From Candidatus Enterococcus moelleringii (lineage in GTDB: Bacteria; Bacillota; Bacilli; Lactobacillales; Enterococcaceae): a stretch of 64,000 bases of DNA. The stretch is taken from NCBI RefSeq assembly GCF_017377575.1, contig NZ_JAFREM010000015.1, positions 1 through 64,000 of the forward strand, read 5' to 3'. The position numbers were made by a program, and so were the translations under genes. Shown in pieces: positions 19,348 through 28,270 of this stretch. The notes beneath the pieces are model-generated. The model worked only from the letters and a program-made list of their open reading frames with translations, was not told where the DNA came from and did not search any database. Each line of letters starts with the position of its first letter. Position 1 is the stretch's first letter.

Positions 19348-20742
19348 TTATTTTCCTAGACAGAATTGACTAAATAGCTGTGTAATTAATTCATCCTGGA
19401 CACTATCGCCGACAATTTCGCCTAGATAGTCCCAGCAACGCGTCATATCGATTTGAACAAGGTCAACAGGCATTCCTGCCTCAATCCCGCCTTGCACCTC
19501 ATATAGCGCCTGTGAGGCGTTCTCCAGCAACGCGATATGACGAGTATTAGATACGTAAGTCGCATCCTTTTCGCCGGTTTGACCGCCAAAGAATAAGGCA
19601 GCGATCGCTTCTTCCAATTGATCCAAGCCATCCTGCTGCAAAACAGAGATAGCCAACAGCTCGTCTTCACCGGTTAGACGACGCAATTCGTCTTGGTCCA
19701 ATTTAGCTGGCAAGTCGGTCTTGTTCAGCAAAATGATTCGTTTTAAATTTTGAGTTGCTTCTAATAAGTTGCGATCTTCTAGGGTCAGCTCTTCGCTTTG
19801 ATTTAAGACTAATAAAATCAAGTCCGCTTCACTCAAGGCTTTGCGGCTGCGTTCTACCCCAATTCGTTCCACAATATCTTCGGTTTCACGAATGCCGGCA
19901 GTATCAACTAATTTCAACGGTACGCCTCGGACATTCACGTATTCTTCAATTACATCACGAGTGGTACCGGCAATCTCGGTCACGATGGCTTTTTCTTCAT
20001 GCAGCAAATAATTCAATAAGCTCGATTTCCCGACGTTTGGTCGACCGATGATTGCTGTGCTTAAGCCTTCCCGCAAAATTTTGCCTTGTTTAGCGTTTAC
20101 TAACAGGGCGTCAATTTGCTGACTGACTTGCGCGGCTTTCTCCAGCAACAGCTTAGTAGTCAGTTCTTCTACATCGTCGTACTCAGGATAGTCGATATTT
20201 ACTTCTACTTGAGCCAAGGTTTCCAGTATTTCTTGACGCAATTGACGGATCAACTTAGACAGGTTGCCGTCTAATTGATTAATCGCAACATTCATCGCTT
20301 TATCGGTTTTTGCTCGAATCAGATCCATCACCGCTTCAGCCTGTGACAAATCCACTCGGCCGTTTAGAAATGCTCGTTTGGTGAACTCACCTGGTTCTGC
20401 TAAACGTGCCCCTTGCCGCAAGATAAGCTGCAGCATCTCATTAACCACCACAATACCGCCATGACAGTTGATTTCTACTACATCTTCTCTAGTGAAGGTT
20501 TTGGGCGCTCTCATGACGCTGACCATAACCTCATCTACCAGCTGTTGACTGGTAGGGTCAACAATATGTCCATAATGGATGGTGTGACTATCTACATTTT
20601 TTAAAGATTTTTTACCGCTTTGAAATACTTTACTCGCAATTTCAACCGCTTGGTCGCCGCTTAGACGAACAATGCTGATCGCTCCTTCTCCTGGAGGTGT
20701 GGAAATTGCTGCTATTGTGTCAAATTCCAAAATCTCTGCCAC
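19348..20742 (-). CDS. mnmE: tRNA modification GTPase MnmE
   Basis: GTPase partner of MnmG, 464 aa. An N-terminal folate-binding domain (residues 1-120) and a helical domain surround an inserted G domain with GRPNVGKSS (G1, near 231), the DTAG switch and NKTD (G4). The C-terminal CLGK (Cys461) is the conserved catalytic motif. An ATG or GTG start is possible; the chosen start follows AAGGAGG. It sits behind a 200-base leader that contains two intrinsic terminators. Confidence 0.97.
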   Translation of the reverse strand: MAEILEFDTIAAISTPPGEGAISIVRLSGDQAVEIASKVFQSGKKSLKNVDSHTIHYGHIVDPTSQQLVDEVMVSVMRAPKTFTREDVVEINCHGGIVVVNEMLQLILRQGARLAEPGEFTKRAFLNGRVDLSQAEAVMDLIRAKTDKAMNVAINQLDGNLSKLIRQLRQEILETLAQVEVNIDYPEYDDVEELTTKLLLEKAAQVSQQIDALLVNAKQGKILREGLSTAIIGRPNVGKSSLLNYLLHEEKAIVTEIAGTTRDVIEEYVNVRGVPLKLVDTAGIRETEDIVERIGVERSRKALSEADLILLVLNQSEELTLEDRNLLEATQNLKRIILLNKTDLPAKLDQDELRRLTGEDELLAISVLQQDGLDQLEEAIAALFFGGQTGEKDATYVSNTRHIALLENASQALYEVQGGIEAGMPVDLVQIDMTRCWDYLGEIVGDSVQDELITQLFSQFCLGK

Positions 20743-20764
20743 GAAAAATCCTCCTTAAACGCAC

Positions 20765-20814
20765 AAAAAAAGCGCCCACTCCACCCCTTGTAATGAACGG
20801 GTGGACTTCGCACT
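20765..20814 (-). terminator. Second terminator in the mnmE leader
   Basis: On the minus strand, outer AGTGC pairs with GCGCT and inner TCCACCC with GGGTGGA. A run of seven T follows (complement of 20765-20771). It ends about 25 bases before the mnmE start. Confidence 0.75.
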
Positions 20815-20875
20815 TTGACTGCTGTCTCAATATTATTGTGCTACATTAGCACATTTTATTTTATTTATCAAGTTG

Positions 20876-20900
20876 AAAAAACCCCCGCCACGACGAGGGT
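20876..20900 (-). terminator. First terminator in the mnmE leader
   Basis: Minus-strand ACCCTCG and CGGGGGT form a compact 7-base stem with one mismatch and a 6-base loop, followed by TTTTTT (complement of 20876-20881). Confidence 0.75.
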
Positions 20901-21111
20901 CATATCAAAGTAGGAACAACTCTGTCGTATACTCTGATAAGAATGATTTCTACCACAATATACTTGCTTTATTAAGCTTTGTCAATCAGTTCTGATGGAT
21001 TTTAGCGAATAGATGGCGATAGCATTCATATTTACGACTGTATTCAATCAAAAATCACCAAAAATAAAACAGGATTTAGATAGTTAGGAATCCCTGTATT
21101 ATTCCAATCGT

Positions 21112-21753
21112 TCATTTCTGTCCATAATTTTTAAATACGTCTACAGCTTCTCGGATTTGTTCTTGATTCATCATGGCTAGTTCTCTTCCGCAAGACCTGG
21201 CTGCGACGATCGTTTTACAAGCTTCTTCTAAATAGACACATGAATACAAGGCTTGCTTTAAAGAGTCTCCCACACCAATTACACCATGATGCTTTAGTAC
21301 TACTGCTAACTGCTCGCCTAGATAATCAACAGCTTTGACTCCCATATCAAGACTGGCTGCTGAAGAGTAAGGCGCTACTTTAACATCTCCTCTGGCGGCA
21401 TTGGCTAAGGTGGTCAAATTACACGGAATTTCGTCTTCAATCAAGCCTAAAGCTGTGGCGTATGGTTGATGTGTATGGATAATACCTTTAATATCCGGCC
21501 TTTTTTGGAAAATGTATAACAAAGCGATTGTATCAACACTTGGTCTGCGCTTAGACTCTAAAATATTTCCATCGATATCCATTACGATAATGTCCTCAGG
21601 AGTAAGGTCTTCATAGATCATCCCGCTGGGTGTCACTAGAATTTCCCCTGAATCCATACGCCAGCTGACATTTCCGCCAGATAAGGCGATTAAACCGTAT
21701 CGATCCAATTTTTTACCTGTTTCGATAACCATTTCCTTTTCTGCAGTAAACAT
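21112..21753 (-). CDS. Class II aldolase/adducin-family sugar-phosphate enzyme
   Basis: Zinc-dependent aldolase or epimerase of the fuculose-1-phosphate aldolase/ribulose-5-phosphate 4-epimerase superfamily, 213 aa. The phosphate loop is GGNVSWR (residues 26-32). Metal ligands are His93 and His95 (HTHQPYA) and His156 (KHHG). At the position of the aldolase catalytic glutamate there is Asp74 (PSVDT), as in AraD-type epimerases, so either activity is possible. It is the last gene of the galactitol-type PTS operon and probably cleaves or epimerises the imported sugar phosphate. Confidence 0.82.
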   Translation of the reverse strand: MFTAEKEMVIETGKKLDRYGLIALSGGNVSWRMDSGEILVTPSGMIYEDLTPEDIIVMDIDGNILESKRRPSVDTIALLYIFQKRPDIKGIIHTHQPYATALGLIEDEIPCNLTTLANAARGDVKVAPYSSAASLDMGVKAVDYLGEQLAVVLKHHGVIGVGDSLKQALYSCVYLEEACKTIVAARSCGRELAMMNQEQIREAVDVFKNYGQK

Positions 21754-21768
21754 ATATCCACCCTCTCG

Positions 21769-22278
21769 TTATTGTCCGCGTTTTTTCTCCAATTCCAAGT
21801 ATTGCGTATTGACTCTGCGAGCTCTTGCTTTTAAGGTTTCTGGATGAATCTTGTATTCAATGTCTAATATCTGACGCATTAAATCTTGGCCATCGTTAAA
21901 TTTCTTAAACTGAACCCAATAACGGCCTTTTAATAGATTGTAGTCATTTATTCGAATATACATTTTTCCACCAGTAGGAAATTCTCTCACGCGAATTTTC
22001 TTAATTTCATCGATTTTGTAAGAATCTTCTCTTCCTAAGGATTCAAAAGAAAGAGTTGTCTCGCTGATTTTTACTTGTTGAGTGTTACATTTCCCGATAA
22101 AACTATTCCAAAAGGTATAAAAAGCAATGAGTGCTATAAAAAATAGAATACCGCGATTAACCCTTCCAGCAATGCCTAAATACAAGCAAACTACTGTAAT
22201 TATTCCACTGAATCCGCCCGTCAATTTTACATCGAAAAAAAAGAGCAGTTTGTCATAAGAAAATATTTTTGTCTGCAT
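21769..22278 (-). CDS. Unknown membrane protein in PTS operon (169 aa)
   Basis: I do not recognise this family. Two membrane segments lie at about residues 20-36 and 42-60. A C-terminal soluble part follows with a beta-rich stretch (VKISETTLSFESLGREDSYK) that looks like the PH-like domain of bacterial membrane proteins, and a basic helical tail ending KKRGQ. It lies 63 bases after the EIIC gene and 15 before the aldolase, on the same strand, so co-transcription is likely. A role in sensing or holding the PTS at the membrane is only speculation. Confidence 0.6.
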   Translation of the reverse strand: MQTKIFSYDKLLFFFDVKLTGGFSGIITVVCLYLGIAGRVNRGILFFIALIAFYTFWNSFIGKCNTQQVKISETTLSFESLGREDSYKIDEIKKIRVREFPTGGKMYIRINDYNLLKGRYWVQFKKFNDGQDLMRQILDIEYKIHPETLKARARRVNTQYLELEKKRGQ

Positions 22279-22341
22279 GAGTAAAACCTCCCTTTTGATT
22301 AGTGGACAGGCATTTAAACTTCAAATGCCTGTCTAATCAAT

Positions 22342-23718
22342 TTATTCGCCGCTGGCACCAGATTCGTGCAGCAATTTAGCTTCTTGTTTGATCCGACCGC
22401 GATTCCAAACAGCCATTACTACAGCCACCACAGCAGAAATACCCGTTCCGATATATCCTAATCCATTTAAGCGAACTAGTACCCAAGTTAATGGATTCGC
22501 ACCATCACAGATAGAAGAGATCATTTTTGCACCTTCCGGCATTTCAAAATTAACGTTGCGGGCTGCGACAGTGATCATTGGTGCTAAATCAGTCGCAATC
22601 AGTAAACCGACGACTAATACAATAATCCCGATAATAATGCCGCGGAAGCCATTTTCCTTTACGATCGGGGTAATCAAAACGAACATCCACGGAATAACCG
22701 CTAAGTCAGCAAATGGCAATACTTGGTTTCCTGGTAAGATTACCGCAATAAAAATCAGCAATGGAACTAGAACAAATGAAATAGCCAATGTAACGGGATG
22801 CCCAACACCTACAGCAGAATCTAAACCAATATAGATTTTGCCGCGATTTTGAAATCTTGTTTGAATAAATTCACTTGCGGCATCACTAATTGGAATTAAG
22901 CCCTCCATTAGAAGTGCTGCCATTTTAGGAATCAAGACTAGTACTGCTCCTAGCGAAACACCTAATGTTAAAACACCTGTTGCATCATAACCAGCTAGAA
23001 TCCCAATACCAATACCTAAAAGTGTACCTACTAAAATTGGTTCACCGAACACGCCAAAGCGTCTTTGGACCGTATCCATATTAATTTCGATCTTATTGAT
23101 AACTGGAATTTTATCCATTATTTTATTGAAAAGCATTGCAATCGGTGCATAGGCAGTCGTAAATCCATGAGGCAAAGAAATGCCCGGCAAGTCTAACGAT
23201 TTTTCAACTTCTGGTGCAGTGTAATCTGCCAACACCATAATAATGACCATATTAATGACCGCAGCACAGATACCTAGAGGCAAGCTGTCAGTAAGAATAG
23301 CAACCAGTGCTCCAGTAAAGGCAAAATGCCAATAATCCCAGATATCAACATCAACTGTTTGTGTTGTATTCGTCAAGAGCATGACTATATTTACCAATAA
23401 ACCTAACGGAATAATGATTAATCCTACCGTTGAGCCCATCGCAATAGCTGCTGAAGCCGGCCAACCAACATCAATAATTGATAAATTTAAGCCAAAACGG
23501 CTGATCATCTCTTGCACAGCTGGCGATAAGCTTGTACCTAATAGGCTGTTAATGACTAAATTTAGCCCAATAAAACCTACACCTACTGTCAAACCAGCCC
23601 GTAGACTTGAACCCACGCCTGTCCCTAAAACACAGCCTAAAATGAAGATAACCAGAGGCATAACGACAGAAACGCCTAATCCTTGAATAAACTGAAAGAA
23701 CGAAATAATTGCATCCAT
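22342..23718 (-). CDS. PTS galactitol-family EIIC permease
   Basis: Membrane channel subunit of a galactitol (Gat)-class phosphotransferase system, 458 aa. It is hydrophobic with about ten predicted membrane segments and the motif GVGHPVTLAISF in the second half. It works with the EIIB and EIIA encoded just upstream. Gat-class systems carry galactitol, and related ones carry pentitols such as arabitol, so substrate is open. It lies 26 bases after the EIIB gene. Confidence 0.9.
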   Translation of the reverse strand: MDAIISFFQFIQGLGVSVVMPLVIFILGCVLGTGVGSSLRAGLTVGVGFIGLNLVINSLLGTSLSPAVQEMISRFGLNLSIIDVGWPASAAIAMGSTVGLIIIPLGLLVNIVMLLTNTTQTVDVDIWDYWHFAFTGALVAILTDSLPLGICAAVINMVIIMVLADYTAPEVEKSLDLPGISLPHGFTTAYAPIAMLFNKIMDKIPVINKIEINMDTVQRRFGVFGEPILVGTLLGIGIGILAGYDATGVLTLGVSLGAVLVLIPKMAALLMEGLIPISDAASEFIQTRFQNRGKIYIGLDSAVGVGHPVTLAISFVLVPLLIFIAVILPGNQVLPFADLAVIPWMFVLITPIVKENGFRGIIIGIIVLVVGLLIATDLAPMITVAARNVNFEMPEGAKMISSICDGANPLTWVLVRLNGLGYIGTGISAVVAVVMAVWNRGRIKQEAKLLHESGASGE

Positions 23719-23744
23719 TTTTTTCCTCCTTTATTTAAACCAAA

Positions 23745-24029
23745 CTACTTCTCCATCAATTCTAAAATCATATCGATCGACTTTTGAGCATTGACGCCAG
23801 TTAAGAAACAAACCCCTGGAACAAATGGACAATTCAGCTCTTTTGGTGCCATGGTTGTAGCAATTAAAAAGTCATAGCTGCTGGATTTTTGTGTCGCTTC
23901 AGAAATTTTACATTGGGTAATCTTGTACTTTCCTTTATACCCGTTTTCATCTAGCATTTTTGTGATTTTTGCGTTTACCGCGGTTGATGTAGCGATGCCT
24001 GAGCCGCAAGCCAATAAAATATTTTTCAT
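23745..24029 (-). CDS. PTS galactitol-family EIIB
   Basis: Cytoplasmic phosphocarrier of 94 aa. The P-loop ACGSGIATSTAV contains the phosphorylated Cys8. It receives phosphate from EIIA and passes it to the sugar bound by EIIC. It is 12 bases from the EIIA gene in the same operon. Length and motif are typical of GatB. Confidence 0.93.
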   Translation of the reverse strand: MKNILLACGSGIATSTAVNAKITKMLDENGYKGKYKITQCKISEATQKSSSYDFLIATTMAPKELNCPFVPGVCFLTGVNAQKSIDMILELMEK

Positions 24030-24041
24030 TCTGTATTCCTC

Positions 24042-24539
24042 CTATTGAATAATTTTTTTAAACGTTTCGACAACTTCTGTTTCTGATGTTGAATCTAATA
24101 GCTGCAAGATTTGCTGATCATCTTGCATAAGATTAATTAGTGCTTGTAAAAATTCCAGCTGTTTATGCGGATTCTTAATTGCCAGCATAAAAAGGATTTT
24201 TACATCTACATAGTCATTTTCATCTCCTCCCATCACATGAAATTTCACTGGATTCTTTAAGATACCTATTGCCAGTGACTGTTTTTCTACGTGAATCGCA
24301 TCAGTATGAGGGATTGCTACACCTAAACGTTCTAGCAACAATCCCGTAGGAAATTCTTTTTCTCGTGTCTGAACGGCTTCTTTGAAGGAATCCTTGACGA
24401 CTTTTTCTTCAATCATCATGTCTGCAAGTTGTTGCAGGGCTTCTAAATCTGATTTCGCTTCAATATTTATTCGTACTAAATTGCTGGAAATAAACATATC
24501 CATTAAACTATCTGCCACAATAATCACCTTTCCACTCAT
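24042..24539 (-). CDS. PTS EIIA (fructose/galactitol type)
   Basis: Phosphocarrier of the PTS_EIIA_2 type, 165 aa, with the active site GVAIPHTDAIHV (His78). It accepts phosphate from HPr. The first codon overlaps the regulator stop by 4 bases (ATGA), so translation is coupled to the PRD regulator. Its N-terminal leader of about 15 residues is slightly longer than the family norm. Confidence 0.92.
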   Translation of the reverse strand: MSGKVIIVADSLMDMFISSNLVRINIEAKSDLEALQQLADMMIEEKVVKDSFKEAVQTREKEFPTGLLLERLGVAIPHTDAIHVEKQSLAIGILKNPVKFHVMGGDENDYVDVKILFMLAIKNPHKQLEFLQALINLMQDDQQILQLLDSTSETEVVETFKKIIQ

Positions 24540-26503
24540 CGATTTTGTTCAAATACTTCGTTTCGTATTGCTGAAATAAGTTGGATTTTAGTTTCAATCC
24601 GATTAATTCGTTCCACTACCGTTTTATCCTCAGCCATACTAAAGATTTTTTTTATGATCTCTCGCGCTAAATCAACATCTTTGTTGGATATTGCTAATAA
24701 AACGATAAAGCTCACCTCATTTGCACCCCATTGAATCGGTTTTTCTAATGTAACAAAGCTGATCTTCGTATGCTGGATTGTCTCAGGCGCTGCATGAGGT
24801 ATTCCTACACCTGTATAGATACTAGTGTCCCCCATCGCTTCACGATCGTAGACAGATTGACGGAATTTTTCTGAGACAGTTCCTTCTTTTTCATAGATTT
24901 CGATCAGGAAATCCAAACACTCTCGCTTATTCGAGAAGTTCTTTTTGCAGAAGATATATTTTTCATCAATAAAGGTATCTATATTTTTATAGATGGTAGA
25001 TTTGCTAGTTAAGGCGATGCTCTTGTACTGATTGTCTTGATTAGCATACTCATCCATAATTTTAATAGCATCAGCTCCAGTCAACAGAGGTGAGACATAA
25101 ACGACTGGCACCTCTTCAACTTCTAAATAGACGGTAGAAATAATAAAATCAATGTCATCCAGGGATAGATCGTGCAACTCTTCTACTGTTCGCGTTAATA
25201 CCCGATCCCGCATCGGAATCATCCCACGAACCTTGGTATAAAGCAGCTCTGAAGTAGATAGTCCCCGGGGGCAAACTATCACGATATTTTTAAAATACAC
25301 ACCATGACGTTTCTCCAATGAAACTTGGAAATAAATCAATAAAAATGAAATTTCATCATCATTTAAACGAATATCGTATTGTTCCTCTAAATCACTAAGG
25401 ACATACCACAAAAGTGAGAACAGCAGCAGATACTGCTTCTTAATTTCTCCAAGTAAAGGATTTTCGATCCGCATATTACGTTTTAACCGAAAAACCATTG
25501 GCGGTATGTGAGCCATCAAAGAACGCTTTAGTTCTACATCGTCAGAAATATCTACTTTCAAAAGATTTCCCAGATTTCTCAAAATATTATCTACGGTTTT
25601 TTCAGTTGCTGGATCAATTGTTTCAGGATCCAAGGTCAAATAAATACCATTAGCATATAACTGCTCGTTAATTGCTTGTATATCCTTTTTTGTCAATTCC
25701 AATTGAAACTGCTCGCGATAAAAACTCGTTAATTCATAAGAGATAAAGTAGGTTTCCAACATACTCAAGTCTTCTTTACTCATTACGTCATGACAGTAGT
25801 GGAATTCATGATTCACTCGGATACCAAATACTAAGAAAAAGAAAAACAACGAATTCATGTAATAATCGGAAGTTACAGCATTTGATAATATCAGCACTTG
25901 CTTTAAACTTTCTTTGGCAAAACTAACTTCTTCTTCTGTAAAAAAACGACTTACTTTACTTTTTTGTTCTAAATCGATAACTGACCATGGAATTTTTTCC
26001 ATTAAGTAATTTTTTACCAAATATTGAACTGATGCTTCATCTCCTTTCAAACAAATACGTCCTCTGTTACGGCTGAAAAATTGCATCGAATGGTCTCCAC
26101 GAATCTGTTCCAAATCTAGGCGCAGCGTTGAATCTGAAATATAGTATTTCTCTTCTAACTCCTCTTGCAAAATACCTTTTTTACTGCGTAATAAATTGCA
26201 AACAATATCGATTTGTCGGTCTTCTGTAGTAAAGTAATCGGTTTTCTCCTCCTGTAAAGAAAGAAGATACTGCTCAAATAATTTACGTTTTTTTGCTTCA
26301 CCAATTAACAGAAATCCTGAACTAGGTTTTTTTTCGATAAACAAATCAAATTCCTTCATTGCTTCATTCAATTTATTCATGTCGTTGTATACAGTTTTAG
26401 TTGAGACAGCCAGTATCTCACTAAAATATCGAGAGGATCGGTACTCTTTTTCGCTAGACAACAGCTTGAACAGTTGGCATTGCCGAAAAGACTTTTTGTT
26501 CAT
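24536..26503 (-). CDS. PRD-domain transcriptional activator with EIIB/EIIA modules (MtlR/LicR type)
   Basis: A 655-aa PTS-controlled regulator. Layout in order: N-terminal helix-turn-helix (SSRYFSEILAVSTKTVYNDM, about 18-37) with a second HTH-like part near 120; two PRD domains (about 190-400); an EIIB-like domain with CPRGLSTSELL near 415; and a C-terminal EIIA-like domain with GVGIPHAAPE near 575. Phosphorylation at PRD and EII sites would tune activity to sugar flux and HPr state. It is the first gene of the operon and likely activates the PTS genes downstream. Confidence 0.92.
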   Translation of the reverse strand: MNKKSFRQCQLFKLLSSEKEYRSSRYFSEILAVSTKTVYNDMNKLNEAMKEFDLFIEKKPSSGFLLIGEAKKRKLFEQYLLSLQEEKTDYFTTEDRQIDIVCNLLRSKKGILQEELEEKYYISDSTLRLDLEQIRGDHSMQFFSRNRGRICLKGDEASVQYLVKNYLMEKIPWSVIDLEQKSKVSRFFTEEEVSFAKESLKQVLILSNAVTSDYYMNSLFFFFLVFGIRVNHEFHYCHDVMSKEDLSMLETYFISYELTSFYREQFQLELTKKDIQAINEQLYANGIYLTLDPETIDPATEKTVDNILRNLGNLLKVDISDDVELKRSLMAHIPPMVFRLKRNMRIENPLLGEIKKQYLLLFSLLWYVLSDLEEQYDIRLNDDEISFLLIYFQVSLEKRHGVYFKNIVIVCPRGLSTSELLYTKVRGMIPMRDRVLTRTVEELHDLSLDDIDFIISTVYLEVEEVPVVYVSPLLTGADAIKIMDEYANQDNQYKSIALTSKSTIYKNIDTFIDEKYIFCKKNFSNKRECLDFLIEIYEKEGTVSEKFRQSVYDREAMGDTSIYTGVGIPHAAPETIQHTKISFVTLEKPIQWGANEVSFIVLLAISNKDVDLAREIIKKIFSMAEDKTVVERINRIETKIQLISAIRNEVFEQNR

Positions 26504-27068
26504 ATCTTCCCCATCTCCCTGTTTTATAAAGAATTCTTTATATATCTATCTTATCGAAAAAAATTTCTTATTAACATGCATTCTTTTTTCCACATTATTG
26601 TGGAACTTTCTTTTTAGTTGTAATTTGCAGATGACTATCTCATAGATTCAAACACTATATAAATAACAACGTTGAAGGAAGTAACTTTCTATCTAAGGAT
26701 GGACGTCGGCTTCTTTTCCTACTCTTTTTCTCTCTGTTTATCCGATTCCCGCTGAAAACCTTAAGAAAAGTTTAAGACGGAATTTATTGTTATATCAACG
26801 TTTCTAGCACTTCAGGACTTTTTTCGCAAAAAAAGTGGGCAGGAATTCACCTTCGACTTAGAGCCGTTTTTTCTATCCAAAAAATCAAGAATCTCTTTAA
26901 ATCAAGGTTTTCAAAAATTGAAAGTTCTCTAAGTCGTAGATGACCCTTCTAAGTCGCATGTGGCATTTTTGCTGGAAATATCTTATCGTTTAATCACCGG
27001 CCGGGGCAACATCACAGCAACAAAAAATAAAAAGATAAACAACAACAGAAAATGGAGGAATTCAAAAA
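26504..27068. other. Long intergenic region with repeated CTAAGTCG motif
   Basis: This 565-base stretch separates the divergent PTS regulator and the DUF1659 operon. No gene is supported. The element YTCTAAGTCG occurs three times: inverted at 26854-26863 and direct at 26927-26936 and 26947-26956, the last two exactly 20 bases apart. These are candidate operator sites for the small-protein operon. The ribosome site GGAGG for that operon is at 27054-27058. Confidence 0.55.
26854..26956. repeat. Three copies of YTCTAAGTCG
   Basis: CGACTTAGAG at 26854-26863, CTCTAAGTCG at 26927-26936 and TTCTAAGTCG at 26947-26956. The first is inverted relative to the others. The two direct copies repeat at 20 bases, about two helical turns, as expected for cooperative protein binding. 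Confidence 0.55.
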
Positions 27069-27296
27069 ATGATTCAGAAGCTAGGCACCAAACTGAAAGT
27101 ACTAATCGAACAAGAAGGCGAAGACAAACAGAAGAAAGTGAATTTTCAAAACGTAATTGATAACCCACCCGAAGCAGAAGTCGTACGACTGGGAGAAATC
27201 GTAGCTGGGTTATCTAAAACCGGAAGCAGCTTCGATAGCGTAATTATGACCGTACAATCTCGTGTGATCAAAGACATGACTGAGGGGATTGAATAA
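27069..27296 (+). CDS. DUF1659 family small protein
   Basis: A 75-aa acidic protein with the DUF1659 pattern: KVNFQNVIDN in the first half, LGEIVAGLSKTG in the middle and a short beta-like VIMTVQSRVI near the end. The ATG follows GGAGG. The next gene overlaps by 8 bases, so the pair is coupled. DUF1659 and DUF2922 genes often sit side by side in Firmicutes, but their role is not established. Confidence 0.75.
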   Translation: MIQKLGTKLKVLIEQEGEDKQKKVNFQNVIDNPPEAEVVRLGEIVAGLSKTGSSFDSVIMTVQSRVIKDMTEGIE

Positions 27297-27561
27297 GATG
27301 ATAAACAGCGTGAAGAAATTAGTGGTGAACTTTAGAAATGCCATGGGTAAAAGTCAGACAATCAGCTTCAAAGATCCCGATACAACCAAAACACCATCTC
27401 AAATCAAAACCTTGTTAACTGATTTTGTCGGACTGAATCTGTTCCAAAAAGATGGCGTCCGTTCCTATGAAACTCTCATTAGTGCCAAATTTGTAGAAAC
27501 GATTGAAACACCTGTCTTTGATTTAGAACAAGAAGCCTTAGCTGCCTATAAACGTCGCTAA
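27289..27561 (+). CDS. DUF2922 family small protein
   Basis: A 90-aa protein matching DUF2922. A beta-strand VVNFRNAMGKSQTISFKDPD is followed by a helix and the closing segment AKFVETIETPVFDLE. An internal ATG at 27298 is an alternative start. It is homologous to the N-terminal half of the protein encoded at 28271-28864; the shared line KxVETIETPVF is clear by eye. Function is unknown. Confidence 0.78.
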   Translation: MNKMINSVKKLVVNFRNAMGKSQTISFKDPDTTKTPSQIKTLLTDFVGLNLFQKDGVRSYETLISAKFVETIETPVFDLEQEALAAYKRR

Positions 27562-27827
27562 GAGCTAAGCAATATTAAGTAGGATATCCTGCCAATTCCC
27601 GTTGTTACTAGTTTGTGCGCACAACAGTGGTAGTTGTGGATAGTCTTCTGTCCATTAGAGGATGCCAGTTCTGCTTTTCGCAGTTCTATAAGGATTAAAC
27701 ATCCTTCAAACAACTCTAAACCGAAACACTGATCGAGCCACCTAGCAGAATGGTATGCGGCTCGAGGATCAAACTAATTTTTGAAAAAAATTATTACCTA
27801 AATTTACGAGAAAGCAGGAGATATGAG
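27562..27827. other. Structured gap inside the DUF2922 cluster
   Basis: A 266-base gap with no gene. It holds the palindrome AGGATATCCT near 27581-27590, a CTGC-TTTTC-GCAG hairpin near 27670, an AGGATG/CATCCT pair spanning that hairpin, and a 7-base stem TCGAGCC (27733-27739) with GGCTCGA (27759-27765). It could be a leader RNA or hold a second promoter. No clear terminator was seen. Confidence 0.4.
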
Positions 27828-28211
27828 ATGTCAGAGCAACCCTTCACACCCAATCAGATTTTCAACTTATCACTAAACACCATCGAGCAGCGCATGATGG
27901 ATTTTTATGAGGAAACCCAAGACAACGCCACGACGATCCAACTATTGCTAGCGTTACGTGTTCGCTACCAGTTAGGTGCGGAGGAGTTTGCTTTGGTGTT
28001 AAAAGATCTAGTGAAGTATCTATTTACCCGAACCAAAGTAACCAAAACCATGAAGAAATTCATCTACTTTTTCCAGGATTACTTCGAGACGTCGGAGTGG
28101 AAGAGAATAAATTTGAGAGTGTTCCCTGTTCGTAATTTTATTGAAAAAGCCAAGTCCCTGATCCTGTCACCACTTGCCAAGTTATTGCCGATTGAAGCAG
28201 CTGCCACCTGA
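27828..28211 (+). CDS. Unknown protein in DUF2922 cluster (127 aa)
   Basis: I do not recognise this family. The ATG at 27828 is chosen because GGAG lies 7 bases upstream; the frame is open further up but without a ribosome site. The product is predicted to be mostly helical: residues 1-75 acidic and leucine-rich (LSLNTIEQRMMDFYEET), residues 60-125 strongly basic, with aromatic YFFQDYFETSEW. It ends in a hydrophobic LSPLAKLLPIEAAA tail. It is flanked by two DUF2922 genes in the same direction. Confidence 0.6.
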   Translation: MSEQPFTPNQIFNLSLNTIEQRMMDFYEETQDNATTIQLLLALRVRYQLGAEEFALVLKDLVKYLFTRTKVTKTMKKFIYFFQDYFETSEWKRINLRVFPVRNFIEKAKSLILSPLAKLLPIEAAAT

Positions 28212-28270
28212 TTTTGACGATGTTACTGTCCTGTCCCCTACGCAAAAAATAAATGGAAGGAGTAAACAAA

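Larger units (their letters stand above)
20743..20985 (-). promoter_or_regulatory. mnmE leader with promoter and tandem terminators
   Basis: A minus-strand promoter, TTGACA (20980-20985), 17-base spacer, TATATT (20957-20962), is followed within about 50 bases by one intrinsic terminator (20876-20900). A small hairpin GTGCTA/TAGCAC (20838-20852) follows, then a second terminator (20765-20814), and then the mnmE ribosome site. Such a layout suggests attenuation, or a short stable RNA ending at the first terminator. Confidence 0.6.

Noticed and set aside
26960-27160. A 66-codon plus-strand frame overlapping the DUF1659 gene
   Set aside because: Different frame from the DUF1659 gene, no ribosome site, Asn/Arg-rich nonsense composition.
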